This document shows, in pieces, positions 55,052-64,000 of a DNA stretch of 64,000 bases. Each line of letters opens with the position of its first letter. The stretch's first letter is position 1. The notes under the pieces are model-generated. The model did not search any database, had not been told where the DNA came from, and saw nothing but the letters and a program-made list of their open reading frames with translations. Origin of the DNA: Dysidea avara (Eukaryota; Porifera; Demospongiae; Dictyoceratida; Dysideidae); the NCBI RefSeq assembly GCF_963678975.1, contig NC_089277.1, forward strand, positions 26,238,672 through 26,302,671. Reading direction: 5' to 3'. The translations under genes and the position numbers were made by a program.

Positions 55052-56990
55052 TAATAACTTGATGTTTTTTTTTGCACACATGCATGCACAGAAACAGGTT
55101 GTACACAGACCAGTATTGTTGTAGTTTAGAGAGTTAGTAGCTTTGTACGTATATTAGAATGCTGACTGTTGCTAGATTAGAGTTTTGAGCATACTGTAGG
55201 TGGTTTTTGCCATGATATATACTAAATAGAAATTATTATTAAAGTGTGCCATTAGTTTGAATAGCAAAACAAATTCATCAGAAAAAAAAATGATATACTG
55301 AATATTTGTTTATTCTTCAGGCAGGAATTTTATATGTCTGGGAAAGAAGATGTTGTAATGCTAGTGAGCCATACAGTCTGATGACATACATTAAAGTTTA
55401 TGTGGTCAGCAACCAAATGAATACCTTAACAAAGTATCTGGTAAAAATAAATTTCTACCAAGTTGTTCAAGTAAGGATTCTATTAGGGATAAGGATTCTT
55501 CCAGGAATACACAAGGGGATTTCTTGATAGTTGTCATACCTATACCAGGTGTTCAGTTTACTGTTATAGCACATTCTATCAATAAGGATTCTTCTAGGAA
55601 TGCATGCAGAAGTAATTTCATTGAAATATCTCAAGTTTTCTGCTTATGATGAAGAGAGAGCGCAAAGTATGTCTTTCTGGATTTCCAAAATCCCTTAGAC
55701 TTTGTTGCATTATGTAAAAGGCTCTATGTGTTATAATAAGTTGATACCATTAAAATATAAAATTATATGTAACAAACAGTTGCCTAGCTTCATATTGCAT
55801 TAGCAATTGTGACTAGACTTGCACATGGCCACAAAGTATACCCCATCATACAATAGGTGATTATGCCGGTATACTGGAGTAGAATATCTGCATTCTATAA
55901 GTTGTATTATAAATATTATAGCCAATTAAGTGGGTAATAAAATTTAATTGCCATAGCATAATGGTATTAATTATTATGAGCCATGCATATGAAAGCTTGA
56001 AAACATTAGGCAGTCCCAGCCACAATTTGCATAAAATAATAATGTTACTTTCCTGCTGGTTGAAACAGAATAGTATTACTGTTTGGTAGGGTTCCCCATT
56101 GTGCTGCCGGCTAAGACCATTATGCGAGAAAAAAATATACATGTTAATTACAGAAGCATCAATTCCATTGTTAAAACAAGGGAACACATGTATACAGAAG
56201 CACATTTTTTGGTGTGCCAGCCTGACCACAGTCACATGGCTAAGACCCAAATGAAGCCATGCACAACTACCATTATTCACTCAGATGCACACCACAATAA
56301 CAAACTCACCTAACTAGCTGTGATATGTGCATTTTTTGTTAACCTGCCAGCTGTGGGCAAGTGCGGTTGCCTGGTTTTCTATTGAACTGATGCAAGTGCA
56401 ACTAAAGTTGTTAATTTAAAAATTTATAATCCATACAATATATGTTATGTAGTAGGGTTCTGGTGATAAGAAGTAGTGAAACAAGATATGAATGATACAT
56501 GGTATTAAAACATGCCTGTGCTGTAGTGAAAGATTTGTAGTATTATAATGTGCATTATAATTATATTGATCATGGTGTTACAATTACTACATCAATATGC
56601 ATAATGATGTTCATATCCAGTGATCTTTTTAATAAGCTCGAAATGATTCTCAGTAGAGGCAGTACTTAATTAAAAGTAAAATATTGTAATTTGTTTTATT
56701 CTCGTGCATATTTTTTTTTGTGATAAAATTTTCATGCAAAACTATTTTCATATAATTTACATGAATGACTGCTCTATTAGAATGGTTCGATCTCATAAAA
56801 TTTTTGTGTAAGAAATTTTCATATATACAAGCTTTGCATATGAAAAAAGCAAAATCAATTATGGTACACCTTGTATCGGCAAGTAGCTACTAAGCAATCT
56901 TTTCAACGCAGTGGATTCTGAACTGAAATTTGGTTCAATAAGCCATACTGGCTATTGAACTGACAGCAAAACTCAAAAAGGGTCACTAAA
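55052..56990. other. 3' UTR and repeat-rich spacer
   Basis: After the poly(A) signal I see no gene. Around 55,890-55,950 is a block shared with the short element at 42,395. At 56,465-56,540 is a half-copy of the 2111-2386 palindrome (AGTAGTGAAACAAGATATGA). At 56,765 is one GACTGCTCTATTAGAATGG motif. Confidence 0.45.
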
Positions 56991-56999
56991 TGATAAAAA

Positions 57000-57110
57000 A
57001 AACAACACAAAAACTACAAAACTCAGCCAGGGCTCGAACCCTACACTACTGGAGCTTTAGGCAAGTGTGCTAACCACAGTGCTACTGCTGCTAGCTACCC
57101 GCCTGCCCTA
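57000..57110 (-). mobile_element. tRNA-derived SINE head
   Basis: On the minus strand an A-box-like TAGCACTGTGGTTAGC precedes a B-box-like GGGTTCGAGCCC, followed by TTTTGTAGTTTTTGTGTTG. Stems do not form a proper tRNA. Tail and layout match the SINE at 1952-2050. Confidence 0.55.
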
Positions 57111-57797
57111 CTTTTCTATCTTACAAATGTTACTGAAGTGGTAGTCTCAGTATATAGTAAGAAGAATGTAACCTAAAAGTGAAAAAGAAACCAAAGCTGG
57201 CTAACCCTACTTTTCATGGCCCCTACAGTCAAATGCTTGGGGCAACTAATAGACACGAAAAAAAAAATTATGTGCAAAAGGCACTGGCCAATTATGCTTG
57301 AATTTAAAGCATAATATAGGTAACTAAAAGCATCAAGCATAATGCTAGCATACAGTAATAGGGATGAAACTCAACAATTACATTATAGTGTGTATATATG
57401 GTGTAGCAAATAATGACCACAGTGTGAGTTATTACTGCATTTGCACAAAATTAAAGGTTTAATTTCTTGGTTGGCTATTCTCACTTAGCAGAAAATAATC
57501 AAGCTAGTAGAGAATAACTTACTTTAACAACTAACACAGCAATCAGGAAACATTGATGTACTCTAATAAAACACTCAGTTCTTGAGCAATGCATAATATC
57601 TTTATCTTGAAAACATAATATTGAGCATATTAGCCTTGATTTTTGAGAAGTGCTGAAAATAATTGAGCACTAAGTGCAATTATTTTATAAGTAGCTAGCT
57701 ATAGTGTATTAAGTTTTCGCACTTGGTTGTTATCTTATCCATACTTTAAATATAACTGACCAACACTTTATTATACTTGAGAATGAATATAAACAAG
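57111..57797. repeat. Dispersed repeat fragment, otherwise no gene
   Basis: 57,170-57,260 is related to the GGGGCAAC repeat at 3188-3345. The remainder shows no gene. Confidence 0.4.
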
Positions 57798-57975
57798 GAA
57801 TTTCCAAATTTCCAAATTTGACGAGTCATAACTCATCATGTATTTACCCAATTACATCCTAGGAATAGTGCTATGTTAGGAGTTTAAGAGTCCAAATTTC
57901 AGGCTGGTTCCATACTCACAAGTCAAGTTATGGATTGTCTGTGAGACCCCTTTTACAGATCCGGTAACATAAAAT
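57798..57975. mobile_element. Decayed relative of the 46,925 MITE
   Basis: Shares CAGGCTGGTTCCATACTCAC and AAGTCAAGTTATGG with the interior of 46,925-47,159, in the same order, and ends CCTTTTACAGATCCGGTAAC, a degraded version of its right end. Confidence 0.6.
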
Positions 57976-59112
57976 TGTGCAAACCATAATCATACAGTAT
58001 GGTAGTACCGTATTTTAGGGATCATGTAGTTTTGGGCTTTCTTGCCCAAACATATTACCCTAAAACCAGTCTCAAACTTCCTTCATAATAGCTTGCCAGT
58101 ATTGGTTAGGTATAGCCAAGCCAAAAAATGCCTTCAGAGTGACCCCAAACCCTTCCAACAAGTGTCTACAGAATTTAAAAAAAATTCTATTTAACAGAAT
58201 TTTATTATGACTAACTAACTGTTGCCTTCAGTCAAGCATAACTTGAAAATATATAAGGCTACGGGCTTGATTATATCACTGTTTGACGTTGCTTCATCCT
58301 GAGATGTGCCTTTTCACCAACCGCAGTATGTACAATGCATGTATCATGGACTTACCTTTGTCCTCCTCTGTGTTCCAGTTCTTTTCGCTGACAACGCAAG
58401 GTGTCGATTTACAATAGAGCAATACGGATTCCCTCTGGCTGTATCATGCTTTTTGCCTGCATTTTCCGTGCGACTGGATTCATTGCAGCGAAGTTTCTTG
58501 TACTGTTCTTTGTCGGAACATAGCTACAAACAAAGCGTAACGGTCATCTCACTTTTCAGTGCATAATTGATTATTGCATGATGGGGCACATTCAGATGCA
58601 AAATTATTTTATGGAATGCCTGGTGCTATTCTTTCTTTTAACGTGGTACATGTGGATTCAGTAGTCATAATTGTGTTATTAAAAAAGTAAACAAACAAGT
58701 AGAACGAAAAATTAGGAATTTAAAGCTGGATTAGGGATCGAAGAACAAGAAAGCAGGGAAACAAGGGAACAGCTAAAAAGTTGTGAAACAAGGGAGGTTG
58801 CCTATACCTCCAGATATACCAGTGGACATCTAATCCCTACTCTTCAGTCTAAAACCTTCTACTTGTAATATGTGTAGAGTATTGGTACATACATGCTGCA
58901 GCTACTGTGACTTTAAATTGTTTGATCCACCAAGCAATAATGAATTATTTACCTCACATCAGGGCATGATCATGAGGCCACTATAAAGAATTGTTGATAA
59001 AATATGCATGAAATTATCTCTATGTGGTGAGTGTACTTACTAGCTAGTTCATTGATTAAAGACATCAAAATGCAGGCTTGGCACACTTTATGTATCAACC
59101 ATCAATGCAAGT
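57976..59112. other. Repeat fragments, no gene
   Basis: 58,535-58,600 resembles 20,595-20,655, and 58,775-58,850 is a half-copy of the 36,575 foldback MITE. The 86-aa frame at 58,306 has no recognised domain. Confidence 0.4.
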
Positions 59113-59120
59113 ACAGCTTG

Positions 59121-59535
59121 TAGGGACCCACCTATTATGCTCAAAATTTACCCATTATGCTATGCTGCACTGCTCAAATTTTTTACCTATTATGCTCAAA
59201 TTATGCTCAAGCTTTATGCCTCACTTCCCATATTTGCTAATAAATTTGCAGTTATAGGCACATAATAAATGGCTGAAGCACATCTTTGCTCTCCAAAACT
59301 GCAAGTGACAGAAAAGATCGATATACTCTAATAGAACAGTCAACTGCCTGGTTGTTCTATTAGAGTTATTGACTGTTCTATTACAGTATATCGATCGTTT
59401 TCTGTGATGTGTAGTTTGACCATCAAGGATTTGCAGTATGGCTGAAATATTCTTCCTATTATGCTAGCATTATGCTCAATGCTTTCAGGCACCTATTATG
59501 CTCATAATGATGCCAGCATAATCGGCGGGTCCCTA
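59121..59535. mobile_element. hAT-like short element with 8-bp TSD and internal palindrome
   Basis: The ends are TAGGGACCCACCTATTATGCT and its reverse counterpart AGCATAATCGGCGGGTCCCTA in effect. ACAGCTTG is duplicated exactly at 59,113-59,120 and 59,536-59,543. Near the centre (59,311-59,405) lies a palindrome with ACAGAAAAGATCGATATACT on one side and its mirror on the other, built on the CTCTAATAGAACAGTCA motif. ATTATGCTCA words repeat near both ends. Confidence 0.85.
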
Positions 59536-59639
59536 ACAGCTTGCCTTAAAAATCAAGTTTCAGAAGTACAAACATACATTACTACTGGAGCCATAATGAT
59601 CACACGTTCATGTTTTTTCATTATTTTTACAATGGAATT

Positions 59640-60065
59640 TAAGAAGCTATCCAATTGCAGTGAAGACATCATGCTATCTAACCTACTTATGACCAGTCTT
59701 AGAATATGCAGGGTGGTATGGTTAACACACTATCGGGTAATATAAATATTGATAAACTAGAGATGGTACAAAGACGATCAGCAAGTAAATAAGAAATTTA
59801 ATAAAGACAGATAAGCCGGAAAAATAATGATGGATATCTTGCATTGACTTAGATTGCAAAGTAGAAGGACAGATGCAAAACTGGTCATGCTTTTAACTAA
59901 TTACAATACTGTTGACACAGACTATGACACGATAATATAACATACCCTTATATACACATACGTAGTCACTTGTTGCAGCCTTACACAAGAGTGGATACAT
60001 ACAAATACTTCATTATACCATAGTCAACCAGACTCTGGAATATTACACCATAAAATGTAGCTAAT
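59640..60065 (+). pseudogene. C-terminal fragment of a LINE RT
   Basis: Mixed frames give a LEYAGWYG-like stretch, KLEMVQRRSA, LQSRRTDAKLVML, and a C-terminus with VDTYKYFI and STRLWNITP. This is the usual LINE thumb-to-end order. Many stops; only the last ~140 residues are represented. Confidence 0.6.
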
Positions 60066-60103
60066 CATGAATCAATAAACATACACAGATTGCATACATA
60101 CAC

Positions 60104-60123
60104 ATACTACACACACACACACA
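60104..60123. repeat. Short (AC)n microsatellite
   Basis: About nine CA units. Confidence 0.85.
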
Positions 60124-60213
60124 CTACAAACCTGTATAGCTAAGTAATTAAGTACCAGCAAATAGATAATATGTGTGCGATAATAATGCACTTAGGGTGC
60201 ATGTACATCAAAC

Positions 60214-60449
60214 ATAATGTGACTGGATTTATGAAAAAGGGTCCCAAACATACAATAATACCATGAACTTGGAAGACCATTACTTAGTGATCAAGTAACA
60301 TAATATAAATTTCTGTATCCACTATAGCTACTGTGTTGTTGCTGACTACTGAAAAATTTCAAGCCATTAGCTTTTTCTAATCTAAAGTTATCAGTTATAT
60401 AGTAAATAGGATGTATTTTATTTTGCGAATCTGGTCACATTATATTCCA
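60214..60449. mobile_element. Possible MITE with ATAATGTGAC ends
   Basis: ATAATGTGACTGGATTTATG at the left and GCGAATCTGGTCACATTATA at the right are imperfect inverted ends. They resemble the ends of the 46,925 element (GTGACCCGG). The interior is not alignable by eye. Confidence 0.5.
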
Positions 60450-62345
60450 GGCCAGTGTGCAGTGAATCCCAGTAGGCCAGAAGATCAGACAGATGCCTAT
60501 AAAACACTAGTGCATCTTTACCCTGTAGTTGCAAACACAAGGAGTCTGCTTAAGTCTCCTAAGTTCTGTGATCTCCATATACCTTTGTAATTTGTGGCAC
60601 TGATACACTGGATTGGTGGTGAAAACCCTTTAAATAAAAATCTTATCAGTTATCCTCTGAAGTGATTCCCTATAAGAAAAGTAAGATCCTGAACTCCAGT
60701 ACGAAACTGACCATTTGTGCACTATGCAGGAATCATGTACATACAGTAACAAAACTCAGTGTATGAGGGAGCATTGGTTATGTTTTCCATAGTTTAATCA
60801 CTGAAGGGTAAAAGAAACTGTCTGATTATTCTAATGTTTATTGAAAAATAGCTAGCCACTTCAGGAATTAAACAATCATCCGACTCGGATATCAACTAAA
60901 ATGATGAATAAATGAACCTTATATTAAGCTACATGCGGTAAAGCCATGCAGTATGTTCATAGACTAACTAGCTAGCTACCGCCCATATTCCCACACACGG
61001 TTGGGATGAATTATAATTTTCATGAATAGCTAGCTCATCATATTTTGTGCAAAAGCACCACAAAAATATGCTGACGTGGTGGTAGGTGAAGGCTCTAATT
61101 ACTGTAAGGTCAGGAACCTTTAAAGTACTCATGTTTCCAGGAAAAAGAACGGTGATTTTTTTTTTTGTGACTGTGATGTAACTCACCTTTTAAGCGTACA
61201 GGGAGACTGAGACGCAGCTGGCAGTGAATCTTAGGCCGTGAGGATGTTGAGGCACCGGTGTGAATCGCCTAATACATGTACACTAAAATCCCAATGCTGT
61301 CTGGCTATAACAGCAGTAGCTACCGCGATCACATGCCGGGAGGCGAAAGCTGAGTATATAGTAGAGGCCTAACTATAAGCGCTGCGCGAAAGGTGGATTC
61401 ATCATCACATTGCTGATAACAAAAATGAGATTCTCCCAACTGATTCCTGGAAACGCAAAACAAACCATACAAGTATGCTTTACGTCGCAGCATACAAGAA
61501 GGAAGTGTCAAGGGCAGGCCCCGCACTGTGTACGTAGCTAGCTCAATTGTCCTCAGTTTCGTCACTCAGTGAAGTTTCGTCAAGTAACTGAGCTGGCTCA
61601 GTAGCGTCGTCATTTGTGATTCTACTACTACCACTGCCATTTCAACTGTAGCTAATCCAGAGAGCGGATAAACTCCTCAGGTCAAAGTCTCGGTGGAAGC
61701 TGAGGTGTAGGAAGTTACAGCCGGACATCGTTACCTTGCCGCTCAGTCAGGTACTACTTAGCTGGAGTTATCTAGCTACCCATACCGACATTACCGATCA
61801 GTGTTGAAGCAATGGGAGGTAACAATTTTGTTACGTACTAATTGTCAGTGTAGTTAACTAGCTATTATGGTGTAGCTAATTAGACTTGATTGTCATGCCG
61901 CATGCCTATATAGCTATTATTTTGAGTTTTGATGCACGCAGGTGGGAGGTCAATATGTTTTTGCTAGTGTCGTGTAGCCAGACTGCAGGGCAGTATTACT
62001 TTCCATAGAAGGACGCTTATGTTATAAGAGATGACAACCTGCCTGTGCAGAAAAGGCAAGGGATAGCCACTGCTAATAGTTCTGTAAAACCATCTGCGAC
62101 CGGGATCACGTTTCTGATTGATGAAAATGAACCTTGATGGTTTGAAAAAAGTCCTTGATTGCTTGATAATGTGATACAGTTTTGTAATTTTTTGTTTTGT
62201 TTATGAAATAACTTTCTAGGACTTCTATATTGATTTGCTGCAGATTTAACCCTTGATCACATGATTTGATTTTAATTTCATTTTTATAGGACTACTGGAC
62301 TGGTGGTGACTACCCTTTGAAATGGTCTGTCCTGTGAGACTAGTC
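60450..62345. other. No confirmed gene; possible transcript ends
   Basis: 61,546-61,640 on the minus strand contains an acidic C-terminus-like frame (TEPAQLLDETSLSDETEDN then stop). At 61,811 on the plus strand an ATG directly precedes a GGAG/GTAACA donor-like site. The stretch 61,200-61,760 is less AT-rich than its surroundings and could be a promoter region. None of this is firm. Confidence 0.25.
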
Positions 62346-62347
62346 AG

Positions 62348-62512
62348 ACCAAGAGTTCATAATATATAAAAAAGATATTATGAACTCTTGGTCAGACCCT
62401 AATCTCTGTACAGTGCTTATTGATTAAAGACTATAAGCTCCTGTTGCTCAATAGGTGCTTGTATTCTCCAATTGATAAGCGCTGTGTGAAGAGTAGGGTC
62501 TGGCCACGTGAG
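62348..62512. repeat. Hairpin and foldback-related repeat
   Basis: ACCAAGAGTTCATAATAT and ATATTATGAACTCTTGGT form a near-perfect stem. The following segment has GATAAGCGCTGTGTGAAG, like the GATAAGCGCCGTGCAGAG words of the 49,818-50,968 foldback, so it may be a decayed relative. Confidence 0.6.
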
Positions 62513-62879
62513 ACTTTTTGTACCACAGTAGCAGCTGATATGCTACGGTGATTAAGAATGATTGCCAATGATTACAAATCACGTATACAACAATAATCTT
62601 ATACAAGACTACAACTAAGCCTAGCAAAATTTACAACTGGCCTACTAACAGTAATACATGCGAATCAGATAATTTTTTTTACATTCTTAAATATTAATAC
62701 TACCTTAGTTTAACTGTTACTAGGTGACCATGCAGGGTCTCAGTACTTTTGCAGATCTTCTCAGAGATGGCTGTTCAATGTGGTTAGTATGACTGTCTGC
62801 TACTTGAGAACTACTTGCTAGGTGAGTCACTTGGTTGAGAGAAAGCCTGTGGAGGATCCATGAGATGTGAAACTGCCAG

Positions 62880-63115
62880 TCTGGTTTGCATGGCGGCACC
62901 AATTAAGGCTTTATCCTTCAATTAAAACTACTACAGATTTCTTGTTGTTATACTGTACTTGGAACCCTTCCCTGAAGTTACGTACCCACACTAGATCACC
63001 TACCTGTATCTTGAAATCTAGTCTGTAATTGTAATGTGCTTTCTGGACAGGTTTAGCTTGTAACAGCTGAGTTTGACATGGTGATGTTAGGTGGTTTAAC
63101 CTAATTCTTATTGCC
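62880..63115 (-). pseudogene. C-terminal end of a Gypsy-type integrase
   Basis: A minus-strand frame reads AIRIRLNHLTSPCQTQLLQA, then KAHYNYRLDFKIQVGDLVWV and RNFREGFQVQY, then a stop. G-x-x-x-R-x-x-L followed by a GDxVWVRNF box is the usual end of Gypsy integrases of the type with a short C-terminus. The catalytic core is absent. Confidence 0.65.
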
Positions 63116-63933
63116 TAAAACAGTGCATTGAAAGTTTGTTTACTGGGCTACTTAAAAAAGAAGAAATAAATACTGTAACTACAGTGGCTTACTTGCTATG
63201 AAGCAATGAACAACAGTGAATCTCATCTCTGTGTTTCGGGATTTGGATTCTTGCCACGTCTTTAATTTTGGTTGTGGGTTTACTCCCATGAGTCATATAT
63301 GGCCTGATAGAAAATTTATGGCAAAATGAACGGAACTTAATAGGTGCATGGGCCAGAAAACTGGCCCAAATAAGCGTGCCTTATACAAAGTGCTGTAACT
63401 TTTAAGCATCCGCCCTATGGCTATGTAATTTATATCATTCTACTCGTGATGCAACAAGGATTAAAATGATATCTAGGGTTTATCGTAATGCTAAACGGTG
63501 AGACCTAAGCTAGCTGTGTAAGTGACTTTTCAGTAAGGAAACACACAAACCCTTTACATACCTATTTATAAAATCATTCGTAACTTGATGGTGGTCGCTC
63601 CAGGTTTAGGGGTTAAATCACAAGTTTGTCGTGCATATAGAGTTTCACTCAGTGCTACTTCTGACCAGTGACATGTGGAAATGAAAATAAAAGAGTTCTG
63701 TGAGGCAGGCTGCCAGTGACTGTTTGTCTTGCTGCTTGTAAAAGTAGAAGTGATAATATTTTTGCCAAAACGAGCTTAACCTGCTTGTTGAGCTTATCTG
63801 CTTCGTCAGCAGCATTGTCAACTGTGGAATAAGAACTGATTGATAACCATTGACCAAAATGATGGCTCCAAGAGCCTCATTCATCACACTAGGAATAAGA
63901 CTTTTCCATCTGACCCGGCTCTGTGGTAGGGTT
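63116..63933. other. No recognisable gene
   Basis: The 102-aa minus frame at 63,645-63,953 has no recognised motif. No RNA gene or terminal repeat is visible apart from the direct repeat at the window end. Confidence 0.35.
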
Positions 63934-64000
63934 TGGTTAAGAATTATTATCAACCATTACCAATCACATACACAACAACAATGTCATAACACTACAACTA

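Larger units (their letters stand above)
62550..64000. repeat. Direct repeats bracketing a Gypsy fragment
   Basis: 62,550-62,606 and 63,934-64,000 share AAGAAT-ATT, CAATCAC-TA-ACAACAA and ACTACAACTA in order. They could be parts of two LTRs of one decayed element whose integrase end lies between, but the window stops before this can be tested. Confidence 0.4.

Noticed and set aside
58306-58566. 86-aa ORF with hydrophobic stretches
   Set aside because: Part of the region resembles a decayed repeat at 20.6 kb, and no start context or homologue is evident.

Overview
The window looks like animal nuclear DNA. It has spliced genes with GT/AG introns, dense non-autonomous transposons, microsatellites and many decayed retroelements. 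There is no bacterial operon structure. The retroelement mix (a zinc-finger/RT/endonuclease non-LTR family, CR1-like LINEs, two Ty3/Gypsy elements, hAT-like and CACTG-ended short elements) suggests an early-branching or marine invertebrate. A demosponge is my best guess, but it is inference only.

Layout. 1-7.7 kb holds broken RT pieces, short inverted-repeat elements, a tRNA-derived SINE, a long TG microsatellite and a dispersed CpG-rich repeat. 7.8-20.4 kb is built from three copies of one unusual retroelement family: PHD finger, RT with FADD/YADD, CCHC-like knuckle, then an R-H-N and PD-(D/E)XK-like endonuclease region. Copy A is 5' truncated. Copy B starts 99 bp after the stop of copy A and is split by a CR1-like LINE with a 7-bp target duplication. 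Copy C is scrambled, with its two parts in opposite orientation. Two more EN/RT LINE remnants lie between B and C. 20,975-30,591 is a Ty3/Gypsy element with 135-bp LTRs that differ at one base. A second Ty3/Gypsy element (24,019-29,043, 245/246-bp LTRs) is inserted in its pol gene. The inner element has the integrase before the reverse transcriptase and a SCAN-like Gag, the Gmr1-type arrangement.

30.6-39 kb is mostly non-coding with SINE, MITE and foldback repeats, plus a chain of short phase-compatible exons (about 33.96-34.8 kb) of unknown product. 39.05-55.05 kb carries the one recognisable host gene, the C-terminal part of a USP16/USP45-like ubiquitin hydrolase in at least six exons on the + strand. 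The exons for the catalytic Cys box and the ZnF-UBP domain were not found. Its introns are loaded with repeats. The most striking are two copies (2.1 and 6.0 kb) of a composite element made of a conserved ~0.8-kb module, a 31-bp minisatellite of about 25 or 140 units, and a ~0.5-kb module with a hairpin and a long palindrome. The larger array shows ~247-bp higher-order periodicity and contains a MITE with a perfectly reconstructible empty site. 55-64 kb returns to repeats: a SINE, an hAT-like element with 8-bp target duplication, a LINE fragment, a MITE, and the C-terminal end of another Gypsy integrase.

Nearly all protein-coding sequence outside the ubiquitin hydrolase belongs to transposons, and most of it is frameshifted or truncated. 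A short motif around CTCTAATAGAGCAGTCA recurs at about eight places in unrelated repeat contexts and may mark one dispersed family.
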